NCBI RefSeq assembly: GCF_046297895.1
Contig: NZ_JBKBHC010000001.1
Location: forward strand, 248,001-312,000
Length of the DNA stretch: 64,000 nucleotides
Direction of reading: 5' to 3'
Source: Ferrovibrio sp046297895
GTDB taxonomy: Bacteria > Pseudomonadota > Alphaproteobacteria > Ferrovibrionales > Ferrovibrionaceae
Shown piece by piece: positions 48,614-57,820 of the stretch (the stretch's first letter is position 1; every line of letters begins with the position of its first letter). The notes below the pieces were generated by a model. The model worked only from the letters and a program-made list of their open reading frames with translations. It was not told the origin of the DNA and searched no databases. The position numbers were made by a program, and so were the translations under genes.

Positions 48614-50461
48614 TTACCGGCTGGGGGCGGATTGGGCAAATGCTTTGTCCGCCGCCCCGCCCCGGTCCAGCTCAACACTCTGTGCGGCCAAGAGGTTACC
48701 CAGCAGAGGCGCTGCGTACAGAGCCATGACGATGCACCAGTAAATTGCCTCCCTGTTGTGTAAAGTTTCAATCAGCAGCACCAGCACCGGCAGGCTGAGC
48801 AGCAGGAAGGCTAGGCCCGCTTCCCAAGCCATACGCAGCCGGCCAGGCTCTGAGGCCTTGGGGCGCGTGAAACCGGCCGTCAGAGCAAGGCCGGCAGTTC
48901 CGGCCGCCAAGCCTCCAGTGAGCAGGCGCAGCATGAGGAAGCCGGCAATCGGCAGCAGGAAATAGTCGATGGGAAAATCGCGATAACGACCGGCCACCAC
49001 CAGCATCACGCCATGATAGACCGCCCACAGCGCCAAAAGGCCATAGATCCATTCCGCCAGCCGCGCGCGCAGCAATGCCGCATGGCTGGCTAGGGTCTCG
49101 GGGTCGGCTTTCCCCCGGCCCATTCCGAGACAAAGCGGGCCAAACCGAGGCAACTCGGCAAAAGCCAGCCCCAATGGACGCAGCGGCACGCCAGCCGGCA
49201 ACAGGCCAGCGAGGCGGTCGAGCAGTTCGGCGAACAGAAGTGCGGCAAAAACGCCCTGCACGGCTGCGAGCAGGGCAAACTCAATCAGGTGTCTGGCCGA
49301 ATAATTGTATTCAAGACCATGCTCGATGGTGGCGCCCAACAACGCGGCAAGCCCCTGCGCATACAGCACGGCGACCAGCATTGCGCGCGGCGGCAGCGCA
49401 ACGAGTTGCTGGGCACGCACCACCATCAGGATCAAGCCAATCAACAGCGACAATCCGGCGAAGAGCGGCCATTGCGGCAGATTGGAAACCATGCCGCCGA
49501 TTTCGAATTTGGGCTCACGCAGTTCGTCCAATACGCCCCATGCCGCGCCGACGGTGCCTTCCAGCCGTTCCTTCCAGGGCTGATCGAAGGCCTCAACCAG
49601 ATTGTAGGAGAGCCCCTCGCGCTCGGCGAGCTGAAGAAAATCGGTGATGAAGGATGCCGCCTCGACCGGCGATGGGACGGCATCGCGGCGCGAACGGCCC
49701 TGGCTGGGCCAGCCGACCTCGCCAATCACCACCGGCTTGCCGGGCAGAGCAGCCTGCACCTGGCGGTAGACCTCCATGATATGCGGCATGGAATGCGCCA
49801 CACCGATCGGCATGTCCTCCCAGTAGGGCAGGAAATGCACCGTGACGAAATCAACCTCATGTAGAAGCTGCGGAAACCTCAGCCAGAATTCCCAAACATC
49901 CGCATAGGTGACCGGCTGCTTGACTGCGGCCTTCACTCTGCGGATCTGGGCGATGAGTTGATCGACGGTGAGATCCTTGCGCAGTAGCACCTCGTTGCCG
50001 ACGATCACCGACTTGATCGTGTCGGGATACTGGTTGGCCAGCCGGATGCCCGCCTCCACCTCGGCTTCGTTGATGGCGGATTCGCGACCGAGCCAGATGC
50101 CCTGCATCACCTGCAGGCCGTATTGTCCCGCCTTGACGGGCACCACCTCCAGTCCTTCGCGGGCGGTGTAGGTCCGCACGCCCCTGGCGATGCCCTTCAG
50201 GCTGGCCAGGTCCTCTTCCACCTGTTCGGCCGATGGATACACACGGGTCAGGGGGCTCTGCCCGCGCCGGAACGGCGCGAAGGACAGGCTTTCGATGACA
50301 TTCGCTTTCGCCGCAACGGCGATCTGGCTACCCTGCCCGTACCCGGCCGGCTGGGCACGGTTCGGCAGCCACCAGACCAGGATGGTCAGGGCGGCGGCCA
50401 GCAGGACGAACAGCAAGAGTTGCAGGAAGCGGGTGGCCGGCTGCGGCGTCGGCGCATGCAT
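48614..50461 (-). CDS. GH17 domain protein with large C-terminal membrane part
   Basis: A 615-residue protein: one N-terminal membrane helix (13-31), a periplasmic GH17 domain (about 55-320) and then roughly eight to ten membrane helices to about 590. The acid/base glutamate is E157 (V-G-N-E) and the nucleophile E248 (V-V-I-G-E-V-G-W-P-S), so the domain should be active on beta-1,3-glucan by hydrolysis or transfer. Unlike its neighbour it has no glycosyltransferase; the C-terminal membrane part matches no family I recognise. It lies 51 bases downstream of the GH17-GT2 gene on the same strand and probably works with it. Confidence 0.85.
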   Translation of the reverse strand: MHAPTPQPATRFLQLLLFVLLAAALTILVWWLPNRAQPAGYGQGSQIAVAAKANVIESLSFAPFRRGQSPLTRVYPSAEQVEEDLASLKGIARGVRTYTAREGLEVVPVKAGQYGLQVMQGIWLGRESAINEAEVEAGIRLANQYPDTIKSVIVGNEVLLRKDLTVDQLIAQIRRVKAAVKQPVTYADVWEFWLRFPQLLHEVDFVTVHFLPYWEDMPIGVAHSMPHIMEVYRQVQAALPGKPVVIGEVGWPSQGRSRRDAVPSPVEAASFITDFLQLAEREGLSYNLVEAFDQPWKERLEGTVGAAWGVLDELREPKFEIGGMVSNLPQWPLFAGLSLLIGLILMVVRAQQLVALPPRAMLVAVLYAQGLAALLGATIEHGLEYNYSARHLIEFALLAAVQGVFAALLFAELLDRLAGLLPAGVPLRPLGLAFAELPRFGPLCLGMGRGKADPETLASHAALLRARLAEWIYGLLALWAVYHGVMLVVAGRYRDFPIDYFLLPIAGFLMLRLLTGGLAAGTAGLALTAGFTRPKASEPGRLRMAWEAGLAFLLLSLPVLVLLIETLHNREAIYWCIVMALYAAPLLGNLLAAQSVELDRGGAADKAFAQSAPSR

Positions 50462-50512
50462 GTCTCAATCCGTTACGCTAGAGGGGTGCTGCGGCCATCG
50501 CTGGGCCCTGGG

Positions 50513-53152
50513 TCATTGGGCCGGCGTGCCTTCGGCGGAGGCGCCGACGGTGGGTGAAGTCTGCGCCGGCACCGACGCCCCCTTGCTGGGGGACTTTGGC
50601 GCGGTGCTGATGGCCGCCAACGCAAGCGAGGCCCAGTATGGCACCGACTGAGCCCACATCACGATGGCCCACAGGCGCGCCTCGGGGTCTTCGCCACCCT
50701 GGAAATTCCACATGCCGATGCCCGCCAGCACCAGCAACACGCCCAACAGCACTTCTTCCTGCGCCATGATCAGTGCCTGCACGAACGCCGCCTGGTCTTC
50801 GTACTTGGGGGTGCGGATGAAGGGCAGCTTGGAGGTGAACAAGCCATACAGCATCGCCTTGGCGATGGTATAGGTGAGCGCCAGACCGGCCAGGCCTGCG
50901 CCAAGGCGCTGACGCAGGGTGCAGGGTACGCGGATCTTGTAGAGCCACAGGAACTGCGCCAGCTTGGCTCCGAACACGGCCACCACCGGCAGAAGGAACA
51001 GCGCCAGCGGCAGCTCGAAATATTTCGGCAGCACCAGCACGCCCACCGTCCAGACCAGCGAGGCGATGGCAAAGACAAGGCCAAGCGCATCGGCGAACCA
51101 TGGCATCCAGCCGGTGATGAAGTGATAGCGCTGCATCGGGTCAAGCTTGCGCTCGTCGCCCGGCAACATGTCGCGCCAGTGCCGCTTGATGATCTGCACC
51201 GCGCCATAGGCCCAGCGGAACCTCTGGCTCTTGTAGCCACCGAAGCTGTCCGGCGTCAGACCGTAGCCGAAGCGGCGGTCGGTATAGACCGAGTGCCAGC
51301 CGCCAGCGAGCAGACGCAGGCCCATCTCGGCATCCTCGCAGATACACCACTCCGCCCAGGGACCAACATGCTCAATGGCGGCACGACGGACCAGGGTCAT
51401 GGTACCGTGCTGGATGATGGCATCGCGTTCATTGCGCTGGACCATGCCGATCTGGAAAAAGCCGGCATATTCCCAGTTGATGAATTCCTTGAATGTGTCG
51501 TTTTTCCAGTCGTAATGATCCTGCGGCGCCTGCACGAAACCGATATCGGCGCGGTCGAAATACGGCACCAGGGATTTCAGCCAGTCGGGCTCGACCAGGT
51601 AATCCGCATCGATCACGCCAACGATCTCGGCATCCTTGGCGGTATGACGCAGGGCGAAGTTCAGGGCGCCGGCCTTGAAGCCCTTCAGCGGCGAGACATG
51701 GAAAAAGCGAAATCGCTCGCCCAGCTCCAGGCAATACTCCTCCACCGGCCGCCAAACCTTCTCGTCCTTGGTGTTGTTGTCGATCACCAGGACTTCAAAA
51801 TTCGGATAATCCAGCCGCGCCAGGGCATCCAGGGTCTTCTTCAGCATCTCCGGCGGTTCGTTATAGGCCGGAATGTGGATCGACACTTTCGGCCAGTTGC
51901 GTTCCACATCGGTCTTGAAAGGTAGGAAATGGCGCTGGCGCCGATTGGCCCAGATCACCTCGGAAAGCTCAAGCCCCTCTGCCAGCACCACCATGAACAG
52001 CAGCAGCAGCAGGGGAAGCAGCATCGCCCACATCAATGCGATGCCCGGGCTCATGTAGCTGCTCAAGCCGGAATCCACCACCATCACCAGCGCACTGGTG
52101 ACGACCTGGATCAGGGCGATGAAAAAGAAGCGGCCCGAGAAGCGCAGGTCCGACCAGCGCGCCAGGAACCAAGCCATCAGCGGCAGCGCCAGCAGGATCG
52201 AGGCCGCGGCCAGTTGCGGCCAGTGCGGCCGGTCGCTGACCGGGCCGACCATGGGGAACTTAGGCGTGCGGTCGGCATTGTAGACGCCCCAGTAGGCGCC
52301 AACCGAGCCTTCGATATTGCGCTTCCATGGCTGGTCGAAGGCTTCCTGGATGAAATAGTCGAGGCCGCGCTGGTTGGCGATGTTGAGAAAACCGCGCAGG
52401 AAGGCGGCCTGGCTGGTCGGGCTGGGCACCGCGTCGCGACGGATGCGGCCTTCCGACGGCCAGCCGATTTCGGTGATCACCACCTTCTTGGTCGGAAAGG
52501 CGTCCTTGACCTGCTGATAGCGGCTGAGCGCATATTCCACCGCTTTTTCGGGCGCCTGGCCCTCCCAGTAAGGCAGCAGGTGGATGGCGATGAAATCGAC
52601 CTCGCGTCCGAGCTGCGGATAGCGCAGCCAGATGTCCCAGGTCTCGGCGGTGGAGACCTCTATGTGCTTACCGGCAAGGCCGGTGCGCACGCGGCGGATA
52701 TAGCTGACCAGATCCTCAAGCGGCATGTCGGCACGCAGCATCGTCTCGTTGCCGACGAGTACTCGGCGAATGTTGCTGTGGCTGCTGGCGGCAGCGATCA
52801 GCGCCTCAACCTCCTGCTCGTTGCGTTCCAGGCGGCCATCGAGCCAGATGCCCTGCATCACCTCCAGACCATAGCGGCCTGCGATCTTGGCGATCTCCCC
52901 CTGGCCCTCCAGCATCGAGTAGGTCCGGATCTGCTTGACCTGGCCGGACAGCAACTGCATGTCCTGCTCGATCTCGGCCTCGGTGGGGAAGCGGTTGTTG
53001 CGCGGATCCTGATCGGCGCGGAAAGGCGAATAGTCGACGCCGTTGATCACCTCGCCCCAGGGCCGCGGCTCGATCGGGCGATTCATGTAGGCCCAGCCGG
53101 CCAGGTTGAGGACGGCAACCAGGAAAAGGACAAGAAGTCCCGAATAGCGCAT
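50513..53152 (-). CDS. GH17-GT2 fusion, probable beta-glucan synthase (NdvB-like)
   Basis: An 879-residue two-headed enzyme. After an N-terminal helix, a periplasmic GH17 domain (about 30-310) carries E136 (V-G-N-E) and E228 (V-I-T-E-I-G-W-P-S). Three membrane helices lead to a cytosolic GT2 domain (about 420-690) with the D-A-D motif (515-517), the C-E-D triplet (606-607) and Q-R-F-R-W (643-647), then four or more helices. The GT2 would polymerise UDP-glucose and the GH17 would branch or close the emerging chain, as proposed for NdvB-type enzymes. ATG at 53152 was chosen; a GTG at 53179 would add nine residues. A promoter and leader hairpin lie upstream. Confidence 0.9.
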   Translation of the reverse strand: MRYSGLLVLFLVAVLNLAGWAYMNRPIEPRPWGEVINGVDYSPFRADQDPRNNRFPTEAEIEQDMQLLSGQVKQIRTYSMLEGQGEIAKIAGRYGLEVMQGIWLDGRLERNEQEVEALIAAASSHSNIRRVLVGNETMLRADMPLEDLVSYIRRVRTGLAGKHIEVSTAETWDIWLRYPQLGREVDFIAIHLLPYWEGQAPEKAVEYALSRYQQVKDAFPTKKVVITEIGWPSEGRIRRDAVPSPTSQAAFLRGFLNIANQRGLDYFIQEAFDQPWKRNIEGSVGAYWGVYNADRTPKFPMVGPVSDRPHWPQLAAASILLALPLMAWFLARWSDLRFSGRFFFIALIQVVTSALVMVVDSGLSSYMSPGIALMWAMLLPLLLLLFMVVLAEGLELSEVIWANRRQRHFLPFKTDVERNWPKVSIHIPAYNEPPEMLKKTLDALARLDYPNFEVLVIDNNTKDEKVWRPVEEYCLELGERFRFFHVSPLKGFKAGALNFALRHTAKDAEIVGVIDADYLVEPDWLKSLVPYFDRADIGFVQAPQDHYDWKNDTFKEFINWEYAGFFQIGMVQRNERDAIIQHGTMTLVRRAAIEHVGPWAEWCICEDAEMGLRLLAGGWHSVYTDRRFGYGLTPDSFGGYKSQRFRWAYGAVQIIKRHWRDMLPGDERKLDPMQRYHFITGWMPWFADALGLVFAIASLVWTVGVLVLPKYFELPLALFLLPVVAVFGAKLAQFLWLYKIRVPCTLRQRLGAGLAGLALTYTIAKAMLYGLFTSKLPFIRTPKYEDQAAFVQALIMAQEEVLLGVLLVLAGIGMWNFQGGEDPEARLWAIVMWAQSVPYWASLALAAISTAPKSPSKGASVPAQTSPTVGASAEGTPAQ

Positions 53153-53215
53153 GACAGCCTGCAGAGAGATACGAACCACGACCCTGGCCGGCAGCGCTCC
53201 GTATCGTTCCGCCCC

Positions 53216-53240
53216 GCCCTGTGCCGGTTTCCGGCAGGGC
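53216..53240 (-). other. hairpin in the leader of the GH17-GT2 gene
   Basis: A stem of 6 + 4 bp with a two-base bulge and an AAA loop lies in the predicted 100-base leader, about 65 bases before the start codon. There is no T-run. It may affect mRNA stability or act as a control point; Lrp terminates upstream. Confidence 0.35.
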
Positions 53241-53283
53241 GGTGATTAGGCGGTCAATATGGCGGCTTTGCGGCGGTCGCCGG

Positions 53284-53312
53284 ACTATACGGTGACGCCC
53301 GAAAAGAGTCGA
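53284..53312 (-). promoter_or_regulatory. candidate promoter of the GH17-GT2 operon
   Basis: On the minus strand TCGACT (53312-53307) and TATAGT (53289-53284) are 17 bases apart. Transcription would start near 53277, in the gap after the lrp-type gene. Confidence 0.45.
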
Positions 53313-53341
53313 GAGGACGGCAGTTTATGCATTGTACCCGG

Positions 53342-53830
53342 TCATCCGTCGCGATCGAGATGCCTGAGGGGCAGCGCGGCATCGGTCTTCACCGGCCGGA
53401 TCACGAAATTCGACCGGATATCCTTCACCATCGGCAGGCTTAAAAGCCGCTCGGTCAGCAGTTCCTCATAGGCCGCCAGATCGGGCACCACCACCTCTGC
53501 CACAAAATCCGCCTCGCCAGACACCATATGGGCTGCCACCACTTCAGGGATCGCCTCCAGAAGGCGCTGATGCATGGCTGCGTTCTCGGTGGAATGTTTC
53601 TCCACCTTGATATCGACGTAGACCGTGAGACCCAATCCGACCTTCCGACGGTCGAGCACTGCACGATAACCGCGAATGTAGCCCTCCTGCTCCAGCCGCC
53701 TCACCCGCCGCAGGCAAGGCGACGGCGACAGACCAACCTTGTCGGCCAGGTCGACATTGCTGAGCCGGCCATCCTCCTGCAAAGCGGCGAGGATTTTGTG
53801 GTCGAAAGCATCAAGTGGTGAATTTGGCAT
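53342..53830 (-). CDS. Lrp/AsnC family transcriptional regulator
   Basis: A 162-residue regulator with an N-terminal helix-turn-helix (D-H-K-I-L-A-A-L-Q-E-D-G-R and V-G-L-S-P-S-P-C-L-R-R-V-R-R-L, residues 10-48) and a C-terminal RAM domain that forms the octameric ligand site. It is divergent from a DMT exporter with a small palindrome between them; Lrp-type regulators paired with exporters usually sense an amino acid and switch on its export. The C-terminal R-H-L-D-R-D-G tail is typical of the BkdR/Lrp-like subgroup. Confidence 0.93.
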   Translation of the reverse strand: MPNSPLDAFDHKILAALQEDGRLSNVDLADKVGLSPSPCLRRVRRLEQEGYIRGYRAVLDRRKVGLGLTVYVDIKVEKHSTENAAMHQRLLEAIPEVVAAHMVSGEADFVAEVVVPDLAAYEELLTERLLSLPMVKDIRSNFVIRPVKTDAALPLRHLDRDG

Positions 53831-53853
53831 GATATGCCTAAAAGTGAACTAGA

Positions 53854-53867
53854 AATACCATAGTATT
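53854..53867. promoter_or_regulatory. palindrome between lrp-type gene and exporter gene
   Basis: AATAC-CATA-GTATT is a perfect 5-bp dyad in an AT-rich stretch, 23 bases before the regulator's ATG. Lrp/AsnC proteins bind short AT-rich dyads of this kind, so it is a candidate operator for both divergent genes. Confidence 0.4.
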
Positions 53868-53958
53868 GCTCAAATTATGACATATAAGGCAGAAATCGCA
53901 AGGACATGCCTGGGTATCGCAGGCCATTCTGCCGCCATTCCAACCTTGAGATTCCAGC

Positions 53959-54945
53959 ATGACCACCGACAGCAGCCTCACAGCCCCCGGCTCACCGACC
54001 CGCCCGGAAGCGCGTCAGGCGGAACCGACCCGCCTGCTGGGCGGGGCGGCCGCCCTATTCACCGTCATCCTCTGGGCCGCAGGCCTTGTGGCGACCCGAT
54101 TCGGCGTCACCGGAAGCCTGACTCTGTGGGATGTGATATTCCTGCGCCTGCTGCTGCCGGCCCTGATCCTGCTGCCCGTACTGCTGCGGCATCCACCGCG
54201 CGCCCCGTCGGCGGCCATCGGCCGGTCGCGCTGGCCGCTGCTGCTGGCCGTGCTGGTTAGCGGCGCCGGCCTACCCTTCATCCTGACCAGCAGCGGCGGC
54301 ATGGTCTTCGCGCCGGCCGCCCATGCCGGCGCCTTGATGCCCGGCCTGATGCCCCTGTTCGCCGCCTTGCTGGCTGCGCTGCTGCTGGGCGAGCGCTTCA
54401 CATCCTCACGCAGGTTCGGCATGGGCCTGATGCTGGCCGGTGCCATGGCGGTCGGCGGCTGGCAGGTGCTGGATGATATCGGCAGCAACTGGATCGGCGA
54501 AACCTGGCGCGGCGACCTGATGTTCGTCGCTGCCGGCGCCATGTGGGCCTGCTACACCATCGCCATGAAAAAAAGCGGCCTGGGCATCTGGCAGGCCGCC
54601 GCGCTGGTCTATGTCGTCTCCTTCCTAACCTATCTGCCGCTTTACCTGCTGGCGCTGGAAAGCCGCCTGCTGGCTGCGCCGTTGTTCGAGATCGGCGTGC
54701 AGCTTTTCCAGTCGGTCGCCTCCGGCCTGCTCAGTATGGCCGCCTATGGTTTTGCTGTACGGCGCCTGGGCGCTGCGCGCGCTTCCGCCTTTGGCGCCCT
54801 TACACCGGCCCTCACCGCGCTACTCGCCATTCCGCTGCTGGGCGAATGGCCGACCCTGATAACCTGGGCCGGCATCGCCGCTGTCAGCCTGGGCGTGGCG
54901 CTGGCCAATGGCGCGTTGTCCCGCTACATTCCTACTAACCGTTAA
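53959..54945 (+). CDS. EamA/DMT family transporter
   Basis: A 328-residue membrane protein with ten helices in two EamA repeats, preceded by a polar N-terminal tail of about 30 residues. L-L-G-E-R-F-T-S-S-R-R-F-G-M-G-L closes repeat 1 and L-L-G-E-W-P-T repeat 2. Given the divergent Lrp-type regulator it is probably an amino-acid exporter. Its stop codon lies inside the ribosome site of the next gene (TAAGGAGG), which couples the two. Confidence 0.9.
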   Translation: MTTDSSLTAPGSPTRPEARQAEPTRLLGGAAALFTVILWAAGLVATRFGVTGSLTLWDVIFLRLLLPALILLPVLLRHPPRAPSAAIGRSRWPLLLAVLVSGAGLPFILTSSGGMVFAPAAHAGALMPGLMPLFAALLAALLLGERFTSSRRFGMGLMLAGAMAVGGWQVLDDIGSNWIGETWRGDLMFVAAGAMWACYTIAMKKSGLGIWQAAALVYVVSFLTYLPLYLLALESRLLAAPLFEIGVQLFQSVASGLLSMAAYGFAVRRLGAARASAFGALTPALTALLAIPLLGEWPTLITWAGIAAVSLGVALANGALSRYIPTNR

Positions 54946-54960
54946 GGAGGTTATATAGGC

Positions 54961-55338
54961 ATGTTCGACCACATTTCCATCGGGGTGCGCGACCTGGTCG
55001 CCTCGGGCCGTTTCTACGATGCCGTCCTGCTTCCGCTGGGCTACAGACGGCTTTATGAGGGCTCGCATGGCCTGGGTTATGGCCGCGACCGGCCGCAATT
55101 CTGGCTCGACACCAGCCCCAGCCCGGTGCCCGACGATCCAAAATCAGGGCTGCATATCTGCTTTCGGTCCGATACGCGCGATGCCGTGGATGCCTTCCAT
55201 GCCATTGCGCTGGCGCAGAACGGCCGCGACAATGGCCCCCCGGGCCTGCGCCCTCAATACACGCCGACCTATTACGCCGCCTTCATATTCGATCCAGACG
55301 GCTATCGCATCGAAGCCGTAACCTTCTCAGTGGATTGA
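54961..55338 (+). CDS. VOC family (glyoxalase-like) protein
   Basis: A 125-residue single-module vicinal-oxygen-chelate protein. F-D-H-I-S-I-G-V-R-D at the start and F-D-P-D-G-Y-R-I-E-A at the end carry the usual metal-site histidine and glutamate. Members include glyoxalases and fosfomycin-type or catechol enzymes; the small size and lack of specificity residues leave the reaction open. AAGGAGG lies ten bases before the ATG. It lies between an exporter and an aminotransferase and may detoxify an aldehyde made in amino-acid turnover. Confidence 0.88.
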   Translation: MFDHISIGVRDLVASGRFYDAVLLPLGYRRLYEGSHGLGYGRDRPQFWLDTSPSPVPDDPKSGLHICFRSDTRDAVDAFHAIALAQNGRDNGPPGLRPQYTPTYYAAFIFDPDGYRIEAVTFSVD

Positions 55339-55345
55339 TACCAGC

Positions 55346-56551
55346 ATGCTCGCCAGTGCCGACCGCGTTTTCACCGCGCCCCAAACTGGGCCCCAGCCTT
55401 CACCGCGCAGCGATGTGGAGATCTACCAGATGTGGGAGATCTTCAAGGCGGTGAATGCCCGCGTGAAGGCAGGCGGCGAGGTGGTGAACCTGCTGGTGGG
55501 CGAACCGACCCTGCCGCCGCCGCAGGCCGCCATCGCCGCCGCGCAGAAGGCGCTGGGCAGCGGGCGGCAGCTCGGTTACACCGAGGCACTCGGCATCATG
55601 CCGCTGCGCGAGGGCATAGCAGGGCTTTATCGTCGCCGTCATGGCCTGGACATTCCGGCTTCGCGCGTCGCCGCCACCATCGGCACGTCATCGGGTTTCA
55701 TGCTGGCCTTTCTCGCCTGCTTTTCCGCCGGCGACACAGTGGCCGTGGTGGAGCCGAGTTATCCGGCCTATCGCGGCACGCTGAAGGCGCTCGACCTGAT
55801 CCCGTATCGGGTGGCCACCGATGCCGCCACGCGTTTCCAGGTCACGCCGGCGATGATCGCGAGCTTGCCGCCACAGGTGAAGGGCATTGTGGTCGCCAGT
55901 CCGGCGAATCCCACCGGCACCATGCTGTCTGCGACCGAGCTGCGCGCCATCTATGAGGCCTGCCGCCTGCACGGACTGTGGCTGATCGTCGACGAACTCT
56001 ATCATGGCGTCACCTATGACCAGCCAGCCGACACGATCCTCTCGGCCGGCGACGATGCCGTCGTGATCAACGGCTTTTCGAAATACTGGGGGATGACCGG
56101 GTGGCGGCTTGGCTGGCTGGTGCTGCCCGAACGGCTGGTGCCGCGCATCGAGGCGCTGCATGGCAGCCTGCAGATTTCCGCGCCGACGCTCTCCCAGCTT
56201 GCCGGCGTGGCCGCGCTGAGTGCCGACGAGGAACTGCAGCCTCGCGTGCTGGCTTACAAACGGAACCGCGATGCCCTGCTCGCCGCTCTGCCACGCCTCG
56301 GCATCACACGCTTCGCACCGCCCGATGGCGCTTTCTACCTCTATGCCGATATCGGCGATTTCAGCGACGATTCCGTCGCTTTCTGCAAGCGCATGCTGGA
56401 GGAAACCGGCGTGGTGACCGCGCCGGGCGTCGATTTTGATACCGCCGATGGCCGCCGCTTCCTACGCTTTTCCTTCTGCATGGATGCCAGCGTGGTCGAC
56501 GAAGCGATCCGCCGTCTGGAACCATGGTTCAGAAGCCTGAACCGGCGCTAG
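55346..56551 (+). CDS. class I/II aminotransferase
   Basis: A 401-residue PLP enzyme of fold type I. The cofactor lysine is in G-F-S-K-Y-W-G-M-T-G-W-R-L-G-W (near 234), S-P-A-N-P-T-G-T gives the conserved asparagine, and V-D-E-L-Y-H-G-V the aspartate-tyrosine pair. This looks like the aspartate/aromatic aminotransferase group; the true amino donor is unknown. It begins seven bases after the VOC stop with no strong ribosome site and is likely read through from the exporter promoter, putting it under control of the Lrp-type regulator. Confidence 0.92.
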   Translation: MLASADRVFTAPQTGPQPSPRSDVEIYQMWEIFKAVNARVKAGGEVVNLLVGEPTLPPPQAAIAAAQKALGSGRQLGYTEALGIMPLREGIAGLYRRRHGLDIPASRVAATIGTSSGFMLAFLACFSAGDTVAVVEPSYPAYRGTLKALDLIPYRVATDAATRFQVTPAMIASLPPQVKGIVVASPANPTGTMLSATELRAIYEACRLHGLWLIVDELYHGVTYDQPADTILSAGDDAVVINGFSKYWGMTGWRLGWLVLPERLVPRIEALHGSLQISAPTLSQLAGVAALSADEELQPRVLAYKRNRDALLAALPRLGITRFAPPDGAFYLYADIGDFSDDSVAFCKRMLEETGVVTAPGVDFDTADGRRFLRFSFCMDASVVDEAIRRLEPWFRSLNRR

Positions 56552-56552
56552 C

Positions 56553-57746
56553 TCAGTCGAGCTGCAAGATCTGCCATTTCAGGTAGGCGCTCTCCGGCAG
56601 GTGCGGATGCACCGGATGGTCGGGGCCGGCGCCGCCCTGATAGAGGATGCGGCCGCTGCGGCCGGCATTGCTCAGGCCGATCGCCACTTCCTTGGCGAAC
56701 AACTCGCCCGGCAGCAGATGGGCGCAGCAGGCCACGAACCACAATCCGCCCGGCGCCACCAGCGGCGCGGCCAGCTTGGCCAGCTTGCGGTAGGCGCGGC
56801 TACCCGGCCCGAGATCCTTGCGGCTTTTGACGAAATTCGGCGGATCGGTGACCACGATGCCGAACTGCTCTCCCGACTGGTTCAGCTTTTCCAGCGCGTC
56901 GAAAGCCTCGCCCTTCTCGAAGCGCGCGATTTTCGCCAGGCCGTTCTGTTTCGCGGCATCCGTTGCCTGTGCCAAGGCCAGTTCGGACCGGTCGATGCCC
57001 AACACGCTTTTTGCGCCGGCCTTCGCCGCCGTCAAGGCGAAAGCACCGGAATTGCAGTAGCAGTCCAGCATCTTCTGACCTTTCGCCAGCGAGGCCAGGA
57101 TGGCGCGCGCACCGGCCAAGTCGAAATACCAGCCGGTCTTCTGGCCTTCCAGCAGATCGAGGGCAAACCGCACGCCGCCTTCCTCCACCATGGCCGGCTT
57201 GTCCAGCGCACCGGCGGCGAGCCTGATCTCCTGTTCCAGGCCTTCCAGCTTGCGCACGGCGGCGTCATTGCGCAGCACGATGGCGCGTGGGCGGAACATC
57301 GTTTGCAGCGCTTCAACCAGCAACGGCGTAAGCATCTCGGCGCCAGCGGTGTTGGCCTGCAGGCAGAACACATCGTCGTAACGGTCGATCACCACGCCGG
57401 GCATGCCATCGGCCTCGGCATGGACCAGCCTGTAATATGGCGACGAGAAACAGCGATCCCGGAGCATTTTTGAAAATTGCAGCCGGGCGCTGAGAAAACC
57501 TGCATCAATGCGCGCCTCGGTATCGCGGGACCACAAACGTGCGGCAATCAGCGAATGGGGATTGAAGCTTGCCACGCCGATACCCGCGCCGTGAGCATCG
57601 AACAGACGCACCATCGTGCCCGGCGGCAACGCTTTCGCCGTGGCGTCGAGTTCCATTTCGTTGGAGTACACCCAAGGATGTCCACCCTTCACACGGCGCT
57701 CTTCGCGTGCTTTCACGCGCAATACGGGCAGCGTTTTCGCGGCCAT
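56553..57746 (-). CDS. class I rRNA methyltransferase, RlmI-like
   Basis: A 397-residue SAM enzyme with an N-terminal PUA RNA-binding domain (R-R-V-K-G-G-H-P-W-V-Y-S-N-E near residue 18) and a C-terminal Rossmann domain (M-L-D-C-Y-C-N-S-G-A-F-A-L, then the catalytic T-D-P-P-N-F). RlmI methylates C1962 of 23S rRNA to m5C; relatives of the same build have other targets, so the product name is by family. The ATG at 57746 has GAGG upstream; TTG at 57752 was rejected. It converges on the aminotransferase, one base from its stop. Confidence 0.92.
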   Translation of the reverse strand: MAAKTLPVLRVKAREERRVKGGHPWVYSNEMELDATAKALPPGTMVRLFDAHGAGIGVASFNPHSLIAARLWSRDTEARIDAGFLSARLQFSKMLRDRCFSSPYYRLVHAEADGMPGVVIDRYDDVFCLQANTAGAEMLTPLLVEALQTMFRPRAIVLRNDAAVRKLEGLEQEIRLAAGALDKPAMVEEGGVRFALDLLEGQKTGWYFDLAGARAILASLAKGQKMLDCYCNSGAFALTAAKAGAKSVLGIDRSELALAQATDAAKQNGLAKIARFEKGEAFDALEKLNQSGEQFGIVVTDPPNFVKSRKDLGPGSRAYRKLAKLAAPLVAPGGLWFVACCAHLLPGELFAKEVAIGLSNAGRSGRILYQGGAGPDHPVHPHLPESAYLKWQILQLD

Positions 57747-57820
57747 GGACAAGTCCTCTGCGAATGGTTTATCAGCCGATACACGACGCGTATCGCTCGT
57801 TCAGAAAGCGAAGATAGACG

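Noticed and set aside
51929..53245. 438-codon plus-strand frame opposite the glucan synthase
   Set aside because: Antisense shadow without motifs.
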